This document shows, piece by piece, positions 18,795 through 29,131 of a DNA stretch of 33,011 nucleotides. The notes beneath the pieces are model-generated. The model was not told where the DNA came from. It searched no databases and saw only the letters and a program-made list of their open reading frames with translations. Both the position numbers and the translations under genes were made by a program. Position 1 is the stretch's first letter; the number at the start of each line of letters is the position of its first letter. Source of the stretch: Rhodococcus sp. 14-2483-1-2 (lineage in GTDB: Bacteria > Actinomycetota > Actinomycetes > Mycobacteriales > Mycobacteriaceae); the NCBI RefSeq assembly GCF_002259405.1, contig NZ_NPFW01000019.1, forward strand, positions 1 through 33,011, read 5' to 3'.

Positions 18795-18815
18795 ATGCCC
18801 GTCCGTGCCGCATGA
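18795..18815 (+). CDS. possible six-codon coupling ORF before wecA
   Basis: ATG at 18795 encodes MPVRAA and stops at a TGA (18813-18815) that overlaps the wecA ATG (ATGA). The GGGAG at 18781-18785 is well placed for this mini-ORF (nine-base spacing), whereas wecA itself lacks a Shine-Dalgarno. Ribosomes finishing the mini-ORF could restart at wecA. The arrangement is seen; translation is inferred. Confidence 0.3.
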   Translation: MPVRAA

Positions 18816-20023
18816 GTGTCGAGTTGCTGGCCCAGTCGAATCTGGGGGCAGGTGTTCCCATTCGGGAGCTACTGCTGGTCTTTCTCACTGCCGCTGTCGT
18901 CACGTTCTTTGCTACCGGGGGAGTCCGAGTGGCGGCGATCAAGTTCGGTGCTGTTGCCGTTCCCCGCGATCGTGACGTCCACGTGCAGGCCACCCCGAGG
19001 CTCGGGGGAGTGGGCATCTACGTGGGCATGCTCGCCGCCCTGCTGTTCGCGTCGCAGCTGCCTGCCCTCGCTCGGGGTTTCGACGTCGCCTACAACCGCG
19101 ACATTCCGGCCGCGCTGGTTGCCGGCTTCGTGATCGTGCTGGTCGGTGTCATCGACGACCGGTGGGGTCTGGATGCGCTGACCAAGTTCGTCGGCCAGGT
19201 GACGGCGGCCGGAGTCCTCGTCATCATGGGCGTTAGCTGGGTCGTGCTCTACCAGCCGTGGGGAGGCGAGCCCGGTCAACCGGGTAGCACCCTGGTGCTC
19301 GACCAACTGCAAGCCGGACTGGTGACCGTGCTGATCACCGTCGTGATCGTCAATGCGATGAACTTCGTCGACGGACTGGACGGGCTGGCGGCCGGCCTCG
19401 GGCTCATTTCCTCGGTGGCGATCTGCATCTTCTCGGTGGGGTTGCTGCAGGAGCAGGGGGGAGACGTCGGCGTCTACCCACCGGCGCTGATCGCAGCGGC
19501 GCTGGCGGGCGCGTGCCTGGGGTTTCTGCCACACAACTTTCAACCCGCTCGCATCTTCATGGGCGATTCGGGATCGATGCTCATCGGTCTGACGCTCGCT
19601 ACGATCTCGACCAGTGCGTCCGGGCGGATCCCGTTGACGGCGTACGGCCCGCGCGATCTGCTGGGTCTACTGTCGCCGCTTCTGCTGGTCGGGGCTGTGA
19701 TGCTCATCCCGATTCTGGACCTGCTGCTGGCTGTCATTCGCCGCACCCGGGCCGGACGGAGTCCCTTCAGCCCCGACAAGATGCACCTGCACCATCGGCT
19801 GCTGCAGATCGGCCATTCGCATCGGCGAGTGGTGTTGGTGATCTACCTGTGGGTCGGTGTCCTCGCCTTCGGGGCAGTCGGGTCGTCTCTGTTGGACCGC
19901 CGAATAGTGGTGCTCCTGGTCGCAGCGGGTCTGGTGTTCGCATTGGTCGTGACAGCTGTACCCACCTTGAGGGTGGACCGATCACTGGGCTCGGAACCGC
20001 GAAGCGCTCGACGGGGCGGCTGA
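18812..20023 (+). CDS. wecA: polyprenyl-phosphate GlcNAc-1-phosphate transferase
   Basis: A 403-residue polytopic membrane enzyme of the WecA/MraY family. It transfers GlcNAc-1-phosphate from UDP-GlcNAc to decaprenyl phosphate, which in mycolate-containing bacteria starts the arabinogalactan linker. Catalytic features are the aspartates in GVIDDRWGLD (D115, D116, D121), the loop NAMNFVDGLDGLAAG (N184, D187, D190), GDSGSMLIG, and a late HLHH (325-328), the variant of the HIHH motif that marks WecA-type over MraY. About ten hydrophobic helices are visible. The gene is known as rfe in mycobacteria. See the mini-ORF entry for its start. It precedes the atp operon. Confidence 0.94.
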   Translation: MSVELLAQSNLGAGVPIRELLLVFLTAAVVTFFATGGVRVAAIKFGAVAVPRDRDVHVQATPRLGGVGIYVGMLAALLFASQLPALARGFDVAYNRDIPAALVAGFVIVLVGVIDDRWGLDALTKFVGQVTAAGVLVIMGVSWVVLYQPWGGEPGQPGSTLVLDQLQAGLVTVLITVVIVNAMNFVDGLDGLAAGLGLISSVAICIFSVGLLQEQGGDVGVYPPALIAAALAGACLGFLPHNFQPARIFMGDSGSMLIGLTLATISTSASGRIPLTAYGPRDLLGLLSPLLLVGAVMLIPILDLLLAVIRRTRAGRSPFSPDKMHLHHRLLQIGHSHRRVVLVIYLWVGVLAFGAVGSSLLDRRIVVLLVAAGLVFALVVTAVPTLRVDRSLGSEPRSARRGG

Positions 20024-20054
20024 TCCCGTCCGCTGGTCCCGGCCGCGTCCTGGG

Positions 20055-20068
20055 TACCCTCGACAACT
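20055..20068 (+). promoter_or_regulatory. candidate -10 for the atp operon (leaderless)
   Basis: TACCCT at 20055-20060 lies eight bases before the GTG of the AtpI-like gene, which has no Shine-Dalgarno. This fits a leaderless start, with transcription beginning at or very near the GTG. No convincing -35 was found. Confidence 0.35.
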
Positions 20069-20521
20069 GTGACCTTCACTCCTCAGTCCATGCCCGACCA
20101 ATTCGCGCCGCTTCGCGCCGCAGTTCGATACGGACTCATCGGACTGGTGGTACTGACGGTGGTGTGCGTCGGAATCTCCGTCGCCGCGGCCGGCACGCCC
20201 GGCTTGTGGGGATCGCTCATCGGCGTGGCCATCGGCGGCGGCTTTGTCATCACGACGGCCCTGTCGGTTGCGCTCACCACCCGTTTTCCTGCTTCGGCCG
20301 TCGGAGCGCTGCTGCTCGGCGGTTGGCTGGTGAAGATGATCATCGCGCTGATCGTGCTGGTCGCACTCAAGGACGCCGACTTCTACAACCGCTACTCGTT
20401 GGGGCTGACCATCCTGGGAGCTCTCGTCGTCGTGCTCGGCGCCGAGGTCTTCGGGGTCGTCAAGACGAAGGTCGCCTACGTGGACAGCGTTCCCGGCGAG
20501 GCCAAGACCGACGATCTGTAG
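20069..20521 (+). CDS. AtpI-like membrane protein
   Basis: A 150-residue protein with four predicted membrane helices (about 19-39, 45-65, 76-100 and 108-128) and a polar C-terminal tail (VKTKVAYVDSVPGEAKTDDL). Its place directly before atpB and its size match the AtpI-like protein of mycobacteria (Rv1303 position). AtpI proteins are thought to aid c-ring assembly or Mg2+ uptake; sequence likeness to classical AtpI is low and the role is inferred from context. GTG start without Shine-Dalgarno. A small hairpin follows its stop, then a 374-bp leader before atpB. Confidence 0.78.
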   Translation: MTFTPQSMPDQFAPLRAAVRYGLIGLVVLTVVCVGISVAAAGTPGLWGSLIGVAIGGGFVITTALSVALTTRFPASAVGALLLGGWLVKMIIALIVLVALKDADFYNRYSLGLTILGALVVVLGAEVFGVVKTKVAYVDSVPGEAKTDDL

Positions 20522-20895
20522 TACGACAAGCTGTCGTAATCGGTTAAGCTGAGGGCCGCCTACACAACGTCGTAGTTCTGTTGATAAAGTTTGCATCAAG
20601 CGGTGGGCAAGACTGGGACGAAAGAGACTTTTTCCCTGGACTGGACCCCCGCAGGTAGCAGTCAGCGTGAGCTTCCTTACAGTAGGCCCGGAGTCATCGA
20701 CTTCGGCAACGTAAGGTTCCGCCCTGAGAGTTGCCGAGTCGACGTGAGTCGCCGACACCCGACAGACGCTTGGCCGATGAAGACCGGGCCTCAGCCTCTG
20801 ACGATTGCGAGCCGATTTTCGTCGACTTGATAGATCGTCATTGTCCGATCGAACCGCAGTCGCTACCGGCTGCGGCCCGAACACGGGAGAGACCG
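20522..20895 (+). other. 374-bp structured leader before atpB
   Basis: No gene is present. A 7-bp hairpin (20522-20528 with 20532-20538) directly follows the AtpI-like stop and may attenuate read-through. A larger stem pairs 20698-20710 with 20730-20741 (12 bp, one bulged T). TTGATA at 20581-20586 lacks a matching -10 at the right spacing, so no promoter is called. A GGGAGA at 20885-20890 is the ribosome-binding site of atpB. The frame of atpB is open up to a TTG at 20731 but lacks conserved residues before 20896. Confidence 0.5.
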
Positions 20896-21687
20896 CTGAG
20901 CGTCACCACCCTGGCTGCGGAATACAGTCCGCCGTCACTATCCGATTTCTTTCCTCCCGCGGTGCTGTTCGAGGGGACCCCGTTCGAGCTCGACAGGCTG
21001 ATGCTCATCCGCATCCTGATGTCGGCGATTCTGATCATCTTCATGGTGGTTGCCCTCCGCAGCCCGAAGATCGTTCCGCGTGGTCTTCAGAACGTCGGAG
21101 AGATCGCTCTCGATTTCGTTCGGATCCACGTCGCAGAAGATGTGCTCGGTAAAGAACAGGGTCGTCGGTTCCTGCCCGTCATCATGACCATCTTCTTCAC
21201 TGTGTTCGCGGTGAACGCGAGCGCCGTCATTCCGTTTCTGAACATCTCGTCGAATGCCCGCATCGGTCTACCGATCGTGCTCGCCGCGGTTGCGTACGTC
21301 GCGTTCATCTACGCAGGTGTCAAGAAGTTCGGCGTCGGGAAGTTCGTCAAGGGCACCATCGTCATCCCCGGCATTCCGCCTGCGATGCACGTGCTGCTGA
21401 TCCCGCTGGAGTTCGTCTCGAACTTCGTACTGCGTCCGTTCACACTGACGGTGCGTCTGCTCGCCAACATGCTGGCCGGCCACATCATGCTCGTGCTGTT
21501 CTTCAGCGCGACCCAGTTCTTCCTCTTCGAGGCGTCGGCCGGGCTGAAGATCTTCGCAGCGCCCTCGCTCATCATGGGCTTCTTGTTCACGATGTTCGAG
21601 ATGCTGGTGATCTTCCTCCAGGCCTACATTTTCGCGCTGCTCACGGCGATCTACATCGATCTGTCGCTGCACGCCGACTCGCACTGA
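20896..21687 (+). CDS. atpB: ATP synthase Fo subunit a, probable CTG start
   Basis: A 263-residue polytopic stator subunit that forms the proton half-channels against the c-ring. The essential arginine is R187 in LTVRLLANMLAGH; the N-terminal FFPPAVLFEGTPFELDRLM and the C-terminal FMLQAYIF-like stretch (MLVIFLQAYIFALLTAIYIDL) are family regions. The start is odd: the N-terminus expected for this group (SVTTLAAEYSPPSLSDFF) follows a CTG at 20896, and a strong GGGAGAG lies five bases before it. The only other in-frame starts are TTGs at 20731, 20770 and 20827, none with a ribosome-binding site and all adding unlikely residues. First structural gene of the synthase. Confidence 0.92.
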   Translation: MSVTTLAAEYSPPSLSDFFPPAVLFEGTPFELDRLMLIRILMSAILIIFMVVALRSPKIVPRGLQNVGEIALDFVRIHVAEDVLGKEQGRRFLPVIMTIFFTVFAVNASAVIPFLNISSNARIGLPIVLAAVAYVAFIYAGVKKFGVGKFVKGTIVIPGIPPAMHVLLIPLEFVSNFVLRPFTLTVRLLANMLAGHIMLVLFFSATQFFLFEASAGLKIFAAPSLIMGFLFTMFEMLVIFLQAYIFALLTAIYIDLSLHADSH

Positions 21688-21699
21688 CCGACCAACTGA

Positions 21700-22005
<306 letters not shown>

Positions 22006-22012
22006 GAGCGCG

Positions 22013-22573
22013 ATGACAAACGCGATTACGTTGCTGGCGGCGGAGGGGGAGGAATACAACCCTCTTCTGCCCGCAACCTACGACATCGTTTGGTCGATCG
22101 TCTGTGTCGCGGCAATCGGCTTCCTCTTCTGGAAGTACGTGGTGCCGCGCTTCACCAAGGTTCTCGCTGAGCGTTCCGAGCTCATCGAAGGCGGAATCAA
22201 GAAGGCCGAAGAGGCACAGGCAGAAGCCAAGGCTGCACTCGAGCAGTACCACGCTCAGCTGGCCGACGCCCGTTCCGAGGCCGCGCAGATCCGTGAGGAA
22301 GCGCGCACCCAGGGACAGGCGATTCTCGCCGAGATGAAGGAAAAGGCGCAGGAAGAAAGCGACCGGATCGTGGCCGCAGGTCACAATCAGCTCGTTGCTC
22401 AGCGTCAGCAGATCGTCACCGAGCTTCGGGGAGATCTGGGACGCACGGCCGTCGAACTCGCTGAGAAGGTCATCGGAGAGCAGTTGTCCGACGACGCGAA
22501 GCGTTCCAGTTCGATCGATCGCTTCCTCAACGAGTTGGATTCCGTCACCGCGGACTCCGCATCCGGAAAGTGA
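22013..22573 (+). CDS. atpF: ATP synthase Fo subunit b
   Basis: A 186-residue peripheral-stalk subunit. It has one N-terminal membrane helix (about 24-44, [21 protein letters not shown]) and a long charged helix ([26 protein letters not shown] onward) that dimerises and reaches the delta subunit. Starts seven bases after atpE with a GAGAG motif, and its TGA overlaps a GTG in frame with atpH, so it is tightly coupled to its neighbours. Unlike mycobacteria, no second b domain is fused to delta downstream. Confidence 0.95.
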   Translation: MTNAITLLAAEGEEYNPLLPATYDIVWSIVCVAAIGFLFWKYVVPRFTKVLAERSELIEGGIKKAEEAQAEAKAALEQYHAQLADARSEAAQIREEARTQGQAILAEMKEKAQEESDRIVAAGHNQLVAQRQQIVTELRGDLGRTAVELAEKVIGEQLSDDAKRSSSIDRFLNELDSVTADSASGK

Positions 22574-22581
22574 GTCGAACC

Positions 22582-23409
22582 ATGTACGCAACTTCTCGTG
22601 AGGCACTCGCCCGCACGCGGTCGGTTGCCCACGAAGCTCTGGGGTCCGCGTCGGCAGGCGAGGCAACAGCCGTCGCTGCTCAGACCGGTGCCGAGTTGTT
22701 CGCCGTCGTCGAGACTCTCGACGCGCAGCGCACGTTGCGTACCGCTCTCGCCGATTCGTCGGTCGAGGGCGTTCGGCGAAGCGATCTGGCCGGAGAGGTC
22801 TTCTCCGGCCAGGTGTCGAGTGCAACGGCGACGATCGTCAAGGCCGCTGCCGGAGAAAGCTGGTCCACCGCTCGCGACCTGCTGAACTCGCTGGTCGAGC
22901 TGGGACGTGAAGCTCTGCTTCGCGCCGCGGCCGATCAGGATCAGCTGGACACGGTCGAGGACGAACTGTTCCGACTGGGGCGGATCGTGGCGGCCAACCC
23001 GCAGCTCGAGCAGGCCCTGTCGGATCGCTCGAAGCCTTCGCAGGCCAAGCGTGAACTGCTCGGTCGCCTGCTCTACGGCAAGGTCACCGCGGTCACCGAG
23101 GCGCTCGCAGTTCAGGCTGTGACGCGTCCACGGAAGGCGGCTCCCGCCGACGTACTGAACGGACTGGCCGACCTGGCCGCCGAACAGCGCGACCGCGCGG
23201 TTGCACACGTCCGCAGCGCAGCCCCACTGAGCGACAGTCAGCTCGAGAAGCTGACGGCAACCTTGACCCGCACGTACGGCAAGCAGGTCACGGTGCATGT
23301 AGAGGTCGATACCGAACTGCTCAGCGGACTTGTCGTTCGTATCGGCGACGAGGTCATCGACGGTAGCGGGGCAGGCCGCCTCGCTGCATTGCGAAAGACG
23401 CTCAAATAG
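22582..23409 (+). CDS. atpH: ATP synthase F1 subunit delta (long actinobacterial form)
   Basis: A 275-residue soluble delta subunit (OSCP) that caps F1 and joins it to subunit b; the common bacterial form is about 180 residues. The C-terminal signature [25 protein letters not shown] is clear, and the N-terminal helical domain ([20 protein letters not shown]) is recognisable, with the extra length in the middle. No membrane helix is present, so this is not the b-delta fusion of mycobacteria. The ATG at 22582 gives the usual MYA start; a GTG at 22570 overlapping the atpF stop would add four residues and is a real alternative. Confidence 0.94.
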   Translation: MYATSREALARTRSVAHEALGSASAGEATAVAAQTGAELFAVVETLDAQRTLRTALADSSVEGVRRSDLAGEVFSGQVSSATATIVKAAAGESWSTARDLLNSLVELGREALLRAAADQDQLDTVEDELFRLGRIVAANPQLEQALSDRSKPSQAKRELLGRLLYGKVTAVTEALAVQAVTRPRKAAPADVLNGLADLAAEQRDRAVAHVRSAAPLSDSQLEKLTATLTRTYGKQVTVHVEVDTELLSGLVVRIGDEVIDGSGAGRLAALRKTLK

Positions 23410-23497
23410 TCCGACACGGACACAGTAACGAGAAGAAGCGTCTCGACTTTCGAGACATTTCACCCCGCGATCATTTGAAGGAAGAGCAGGAAACACT

Positions 23498-25141
23498 ATG
23501 GCGGAGCTGACGATCTCCTCCGACGAGATCCGTAGCGCGATCGATAACTTCACCGCGAGCTACTCACCGGAGTCTTCCCGCGAGGAGGTCGGCACGGTTA
23601 CGGACACGAGCGACGGAATCGCTCACGTGTCCGGATTGCCGTCGGCGATGTCCAACGAACTTCTGGAATTCCCCGGCGGAGTTCTCGGTGTCGCGCTGAA
23701 CCTGGATGCCACCGAAATCGGTGCCGTCATCCTCGGTGACTACGAGCACATCGAAGAAGGCCAGGAAGTCAAGCGCACCGGAGACGTGCTGTCGGTCCCC
23801 GTGGGCGACGGCTACCTCGGTCGCGTCGTGGACCCCCTGGGCAAGCCCATCGACGGCCTCGGCGACATCGAGTCCTCCGAGACCCGCGCCCTCGAACTGC
23901 AGGCTGCCTCGGTGCTCGAGCGTCAGCCCGTCGAGGAGCCGCTGCAGACCGGTATCAAGGCGATCGACGCCATGACCCCGATCGGCCGCGGCCAGCGTCA
24001 GCTCATCATCGGCGACCGCAAGACCGGCAAGACCGCGGTCTGCATCGACGCGATCCTGAACCAGAAGGCCAACTGGGAGAGCGGTGACGAGAAGAAGCAG
24101 GTTCGCTGCATCTACGTCGCCATCGGCCAGAAGGGCTCCACGATCGCAGGCGTCAAGGCTGCACTCGAAGAGCAGGGCGCACTCGAATACACGACCATCG
24201 TCGCGGCTCCCGCGTCCGATTCGGCCGGCTTCAAGTGGCTCGCCCCGTACACCGGCTCGGCCATCGGCCAGCACTGGATGTACCAGGGCAAGCACGTCCT
24301 CATCGTGTTCGACGACCTGACCAAGCAGGCCGAGGCGTACCGCGCCATCTCGCTGCTGCTGCGTCGTCCGCCGGGCCGCGAGGCATACCCCGGTGACGTC
24401 TTCTACTTGCACTCCCGTCTGCTGGAGCGTTCGGCGAAGCTGTCCGACGAGCTCGGTGGCGGATCGTTGACGGCTCTGCCGATCATCGAGACCAAGGCCA
24501 ACGACGTCTCGGCGTACATCCCGACCAACGTCATCTCCATCACCGACGGTCAGGTCTTCCTGGAGTCGGACCTGTTCAACAAGGGCGTCCGTCCCGCTAT
24601 CAACGTCGGCATCTCGGTGTCCCGAGTCGGCGGCGCGGCACAGACCAAGGGCATGAAGAAGGTCTCCGGATCTCTTCGCCTCGAGCTCGCTCAGTTCCGC
24701 GAGCTGGAAGCCTTCTCGGCGTTCGCTTCCGACCTCGACGCGGCCTCCAAGGCGCAGCTCGAGCGTGGCGCACGTCTGGTCGAGCTGCTCAAGCAGGATC
24801 AGTACGCCCCGGTTGCCGTCGAAGATCAGATCGTCTCGATCTGGCTGGCCGGCCAGGGTACGTACGACTCGGTGCCCGTCGGCGACGTGCGTCGCTTCGA
24901 GACCGAACTGCTCGAGGATCTGCACCGCAACGCCAGCGGCGTCTACGACAGCATCGCCGGTGGCAAGGCCCTCGACGAGGACAACCAGAAGGCGCTGACC
25001 GAGGCGACCGAGAAGTTCAAGGCCGGATTCGTCGACTCGGACGGTAACCGCGTCGTCAACGAGGCCGAGGCAGACACTCTGAACGCCGACGAGGTCAGCC
25101 AGGAACAGGTCAACGTCACTCGCAAGACAGTCAGCAAGTAG
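23498..25141 (+). CDS. atpA: ATP synthase F1 subunit alpha
   Basis: A 547-residue non-catalytic nucleotide-binding subunit. The N-terminal beta-barrel, Walker A GDRKTGKT (172-179), the stretch [15 protein letters not shown] ([15 protein letters not shown]), and the arginine-finger region around [17 protein letters not shown] are all present. The C-terminus runs about 35 residues past the usual end (roughly 511-547, [18 protein letters not shown] onward), matching the extension that in mycobacteria suppresses ATP hydrolysis. GAAGGAAGAG precedes the ATG; the 88-bp gap from atpH holds no ORF. Confidence 0.98.
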   Translation: MAELTISSDEIRSAIDNFTASYSPESSREEVGTVTDTSDGIAHVSGLPSAMSNELLEFPGGVLGVALNLDATEIGAVILGDYEHIEEGQEVKRTGDVLSVPVGDGYLGRVVDPLGKPIDGLGDIESSETRALELQAASVLERQPVEEPLQTGIKAIDAMTPIGRGQRQLIIGDRKTGKTAVCIDAILNQKANWESGDEKKQVRCIYVAIGQKGSTIAGVKAALEEQGALEYTTIVAAPASDSAGFKWLAPYTGSAIGQHWMYQGKHVLIVFDDLTKQAEAYRAISLLLRRPPGREAYPGDVFYLHSRLLERSAKLSDELGGGSLTALPIIETKANDVSAYIPTNVISITDGQVFLESDLFNKGVRPAINVGISVSRVGGAAQTKGMKKVSGSLRLELAQFRELEAFSAFASDLDAASKAQLERGARLVELLKQDQYAPVAVEDQIVSIWLAGQGTYDSVPVGDVRRFETELLEDLHRNASGVYDSIAGGKALDEDNQKALTEATEKFKAGFVDSDGNRVVNEAEADTLNADEVSQEQVNVTRKTVSK

Positions 25142-25193
25142 GCCTGCGATGACAGGTGACAAGACGAGCACAGAAGGGAGCGTGAACAGCTAG

Positions 25194-26165
25194 ATGGCAA
25201 GCATTCTCGAGCTTCGCTCCCGCATCAAGTCGGTCAACTCGACCAAGAAGATCACCAAGGCACAAGAGTTGATCGCGACATCGCGAATCACCAAGGCTCA
25301 GGCCCGCGTTGCCGCATCGAAGCCGTATGCGGAAGAGATCACCAAGGTGCTCTCCGCGTTGGCGAGTGCATCGAGCTCGCTCGATCACCCGTTGCTCAAC
25401 GAGCGACCCGAGCCCAAGCGTGCCGCAGTTCTGGTCGTGACCAGCGACCGCGGTATGTGCGGCGGCTACAACTCCAACGTGCTCAAGGAGACGGAGGAGC
25501 TGTTCCAGCTTCTCCGTTCCGAGGGCAAGGATCCGGTCATCTACGTTCTGGGCGCAAAAGGCCTGGGCTACTACACATTCCGCGAGCGGGACGTGAAGGG
25601 TGCCTGGACCGGCTTCTCTCAGGAGCCCGGATACGCCGACGCGGCCAAGGCCAGTAGGCACCTGGTCGAGCTGTTCATGGCCGGCTCGGGCACCGAGGTC
25701 GACGCTCCCAACGGTGAAGGCACCGTCGAGGGCGTGGACGAGTTGCACATCGTCTACACCCGCTTCGTGTCGATGCTCACGCAGAAGCCCGAAGTTCGCC
25801 GTATGGCACCGCTTGAGATCTCGTACACCGACGAGGAATTCGAGATGGGTGCAGACGCGTTGAGCGACTCGCCGACCGCAGATGTGCAGGCACAGTACGA
25901 GTTCGAGCCGGAAGCGGGAACTCTGCTCTCGGCGCTGCTGCCCAAGTACATCAGCACCAGGATCTACGCGTCGTTGCTCGATGCAGCAGCGTCGGAGTCC
26001 GCGGCGCGTCGTACCGCCATGAAGGCGGCGACGGACAACGCGAACGAATTGGTCGAGACCTTGAGCCGTCAGGCCAACCAGGCTCGGCAGGCCCAGATCA
26101 CCCAGGAAATCAGCGAAATCGTCGGTGGCGCCAACGCGTTGGCCGACAGCGCAGGAAGTGACTAA
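25194..26165 (+). CDS. atpG: ATP synthase F1 subunit gamma
   Basis: A 323-residue central-shaft subunit. The N-terminal helix [29 protein letters not shown], the Rossmann core with [13 protein letters not shown], and the C-terminal helix [39 protein letters not shown] are as expected. An insertion at about residues 165-180 ([15 protein letters not shown]) falls at the same place as the mycobacterial gamma loop (166-179), which touches the c-ring and affects coupling. GAAGGGAG lies upstream of the ATG. Length is above the usual 285-300 because of this loop. Confidence 0.97.
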   Translation: MASILELRSRIKSVNSTKKITKAQELIATSRITKAQARVAASKPYAEEITKVLSALASASSSLDHPLLNERPEPKRAAVLVVTSDRGMCGGYNSNVLKETEELFQLLRSEGKDPVIYVLGAKGLGYYTFRERDVKGAWTGFSQEPGYADAAKASRHLVELFMAGSGTEVDAPNGEGTVEGVDELHIVYTRFVSMLTQKPEVRRMAPLEISYTDEEFEMGADALSDSPTADVQAQYEFEPEAGTLLSALLPKYISTRIYASLLDAAASESAARRTAMKAATDNANELVETLSRQANQARQAQITQEISEIVGGANALADSAGSD

Positions 26166-27617
<1,452 letters not shown>

Positions 27618-27623
27618 ACCGAC

Positions 27624-28007
27624 GTGACTTCTTCCGAGAAGAGCGGCATGGAGGTCTCCCTGGTCGCTGTGGAGCAAAAGCTGTGGTCCGGTACCGCGAC
27701 CATCGTCAGCGCTCAGACCACCGAAGGTGAGATCGGCATCATGCTGGGCCACGAGCCTGTCCTCGGACAGTTGATCGAGGGTGGCACGGTGTCGATCACC
27801 ACCACGGATGGCGAGAAGCTCATCGCAGCCGTCCACGGTGGGTTCCTGTCGGTGACCGGCAAGACGGTCACCGTGCTGGCAGAATCGGCCGATTTCGCCG
27901 ACGACATCGATGTCGAGGCGGCACGGGCTGTAGTGGCAGAGAACGGCGACGACCTCGAGGCCATTGCTGTGGCCAAGGGTCGTGTCCGCGCTGTCGAGCG
28001 GTCCTAG
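27624..28007 (+). CDS. atpC: ATP synthase F1 subunit epsilon
   Basis: A 127-residue subunit that couples the shaft to the c-ring and can inhibit hydrolysis. The N-terminal beta-sandwich ([63 protein letters not shown]) is clear. The C-terminal helical part is short ([29 protein letters not shown]), as in mycobacteria. GTG at 27624 with GGAAAG upstream is preferred; an ATG at 27648 would remove eight residues. Confidence 0.95.
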   Translation: MTSSEKSGMEVSLVAVEQKLWSGTATIVSAQTTEGEIGIMLGHEPVLGQLIEGGTVSITTTDGEKLIAAVHGGFLSVTGKTVTVLAESADFADDIDVEAARAVVAENGDDLEAIAVAKGRVRAVERS

Positions 28008-28036
28008 GTTCACGAGAAGCCGCGACGAGACCTGCG

Positions 28037-28474
28037 ATGCACTACGGATTGATTGTTCTGATCATTCTGGTTGTGCTGCTCGCAGGGCTCGTCGCGGCTT
28101 TTGCGTACCGTCTGATGGTTCTACGGCGCGGGGGGACCGCCGCGATCATGCGGGTATTGCCGACGGACGGTGGGGCCGGTTGGCGTCACGGCATCATTCG
28201 GTACGGCGACAACACGCTCGTTTTCTTCAAGCTGTCGAGTCTTCGTCCCGGCCCCGATCATCGGCTGGGTAGACAGGACATTCACGTGGGTGATCGACGA
28301 GCCCCACGGGACACCGAGTTCGACATCATGACACCGGACATCGCCGTGTTGGAACTGTCCGACCACGGTAAGTATTTCGAGATCGCCCTGGACAGAAGTG
28401 CGTTGACCGCTTTCCTGTCCTGGGTCGAATCTCGTCCCTCCGGTCGGTCGCGTCGCCGCCGACCGGCTGCCTGA
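28037..28474 (+). CDS. DUF2550 membrane protein
   Basis: A 145-residue protein with one N-terminal membrane helix (about 4-26, GLIVLIILVVLLAGLVAAFAY), then a compact soluble domain (RRGGTAAIMRVLPTDGGAGWRHGIIRYGDNTLVFFKLSSLRPGPD onward) and a basic C-terminus. This matches DUF2550, always found next to atpC in mycobacteria and relatives (Rv1312 position). The function is unknown; the domain looks like a small beta-rich fold on the cytoplasmic side. It lies 29 bp after atpC and is probably the last gene of the atp operon. Its stop codon directly abuts the stop of the convergent adenosyltransferase gene. Confidence 0.9.
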   Translation: MHYGLIVLIILVVLLAGLVAAFAYRLMVLRRGGTAAIMRVLPTDGGAGWRHGIIRYGDNTLVFFKLSSLRPGPDHRLGRQDIHVGDRRAPRDTEFDIMTPDIAVLELSDHGKYFEIALDRSALTAFLSWVESRPSGRSRRRRPAA

Positions 28475-29077
28475 TCAGCTGTTGTCGGTAGTCGGATCGC
28501 TCGAAGTGCGGCTCGACCCGGGAACCCACTGGACGTCGCCCTCGGGGTTGGCGTAGCGGCTGAGAATGAACAGTAGATCCGAGAGTCGGTTGAGGTATTT
28601 CGCCGGCAATGCACTCGTGGTCTCCGGGCTCGCGTGCACCGCAGCCCATGCCGACCGCTCCGCCCGTCGGGCCACCGTTCGCGACACGTGTAGCAACGCT
28701 CCCAGCGGCGTTCCGCCCGGCAGAATGAACGACGTCAGTGCGGGGAGATCCTCGTTGAACTCGTCGCACCAGCCTTCGAGGCGGTCGACGTAGCTCTGAT
28801 CGATGCGCAGAGGCGGGTACTGCGGATTCTCGACGACCGGAGTCGACAGATCGGCCCCCGCGTCAAAGAGATCGCTCTGGATGGTGCGGATCACCGAATG
28901 CACCGATTCGGGCGGATTGCCCAGTGCGAGAACCACACCGAGGCTCGCGTTGGTCTCGTCGCAGTCCGCGTAGGCAACGAGTCGTTCGTCGTTCTTGGAC
29001 ACCCTCGAGAAATCGCTCAGCCCGGTGGTCCCGTCGTCGCCGGTTCTCGTATAGATGCGGGTGAGGTGGACGGCCAT
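28475..29077 (-). CDS. PduO-type cob(I)alamin adenosyltransferase
   Basis: A 200-residue trimeric enzyme that transfers the adenosyl group of ATP to cob(I)alamin, making coenzyme B12. The ATP loop [11 protein letters not shown] is at residues 9-20; [37 protein letters not shown] and [17 protein letters not shown] are the other conserved segments. The ATG at 29077 gives the normal family length. The gene is divergent from murA across 54 bp and convergent with DUF2550 with no gap. Probable users are B12 enzymes encoded elsewhere, such as methylmalonyl-CoA mutase. Confidence 0.94.
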   Translation of the reverse strand: MAVHLTRIYTRTGDDGTTGLSDFSRVSKNDERLVAYADCDETNASLGVVLALGNPPESVHSVIRTIQSDLFDAGADLSTPVVENPQYPPLRIDQSYVDRLEGWCDEFNEDLPALTSFILPGGTPLGALLHVSRTVARRAERSAWAAVHASPETTSALPAKYLNRLSDLLFILSRYANPEGDVQWVPGSSRTSSDPTTDNS

Positions 29078-29119
29078 GCGCGCTACGGTACCGCGCGGGT
29101 GTCGGCCGGTCCCGCTGGC

Positions 29120-29131
29120 TACGCTGTCGAC
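29120..29131 (+). promoter_or_regulatory. candidate -10 for leaderless murA
   Basis: TACGCT at 29120-29125 fits TANNNT and ends six bases before the murA GTG, which has no Shine-Dalgarno. Transcription would start at the G of the GTG. No clear -35 is visible in the 54-bp divergent gap. Confidence 0.42.

Noticed and set aside
20581..20610. TTGATA before atpB considered as a promoter
   Set aside because: No -10-like hexamer occurs at 15-19 bp spacing.
23564..25171. 535-codon antisense frame over atpA
   Set aside because: No domain, no ribosome-binding site, and atpA on the other strand is certain.
25170..25196. Three-codon GTG-AAC-AGC-TAG directly before the atpG ATG as a second coupling mini-ORF
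   Set aside because: The GAAGGGAG is too close to that GTG and well enough placed for atpG itself, so chance is the simpler reading.
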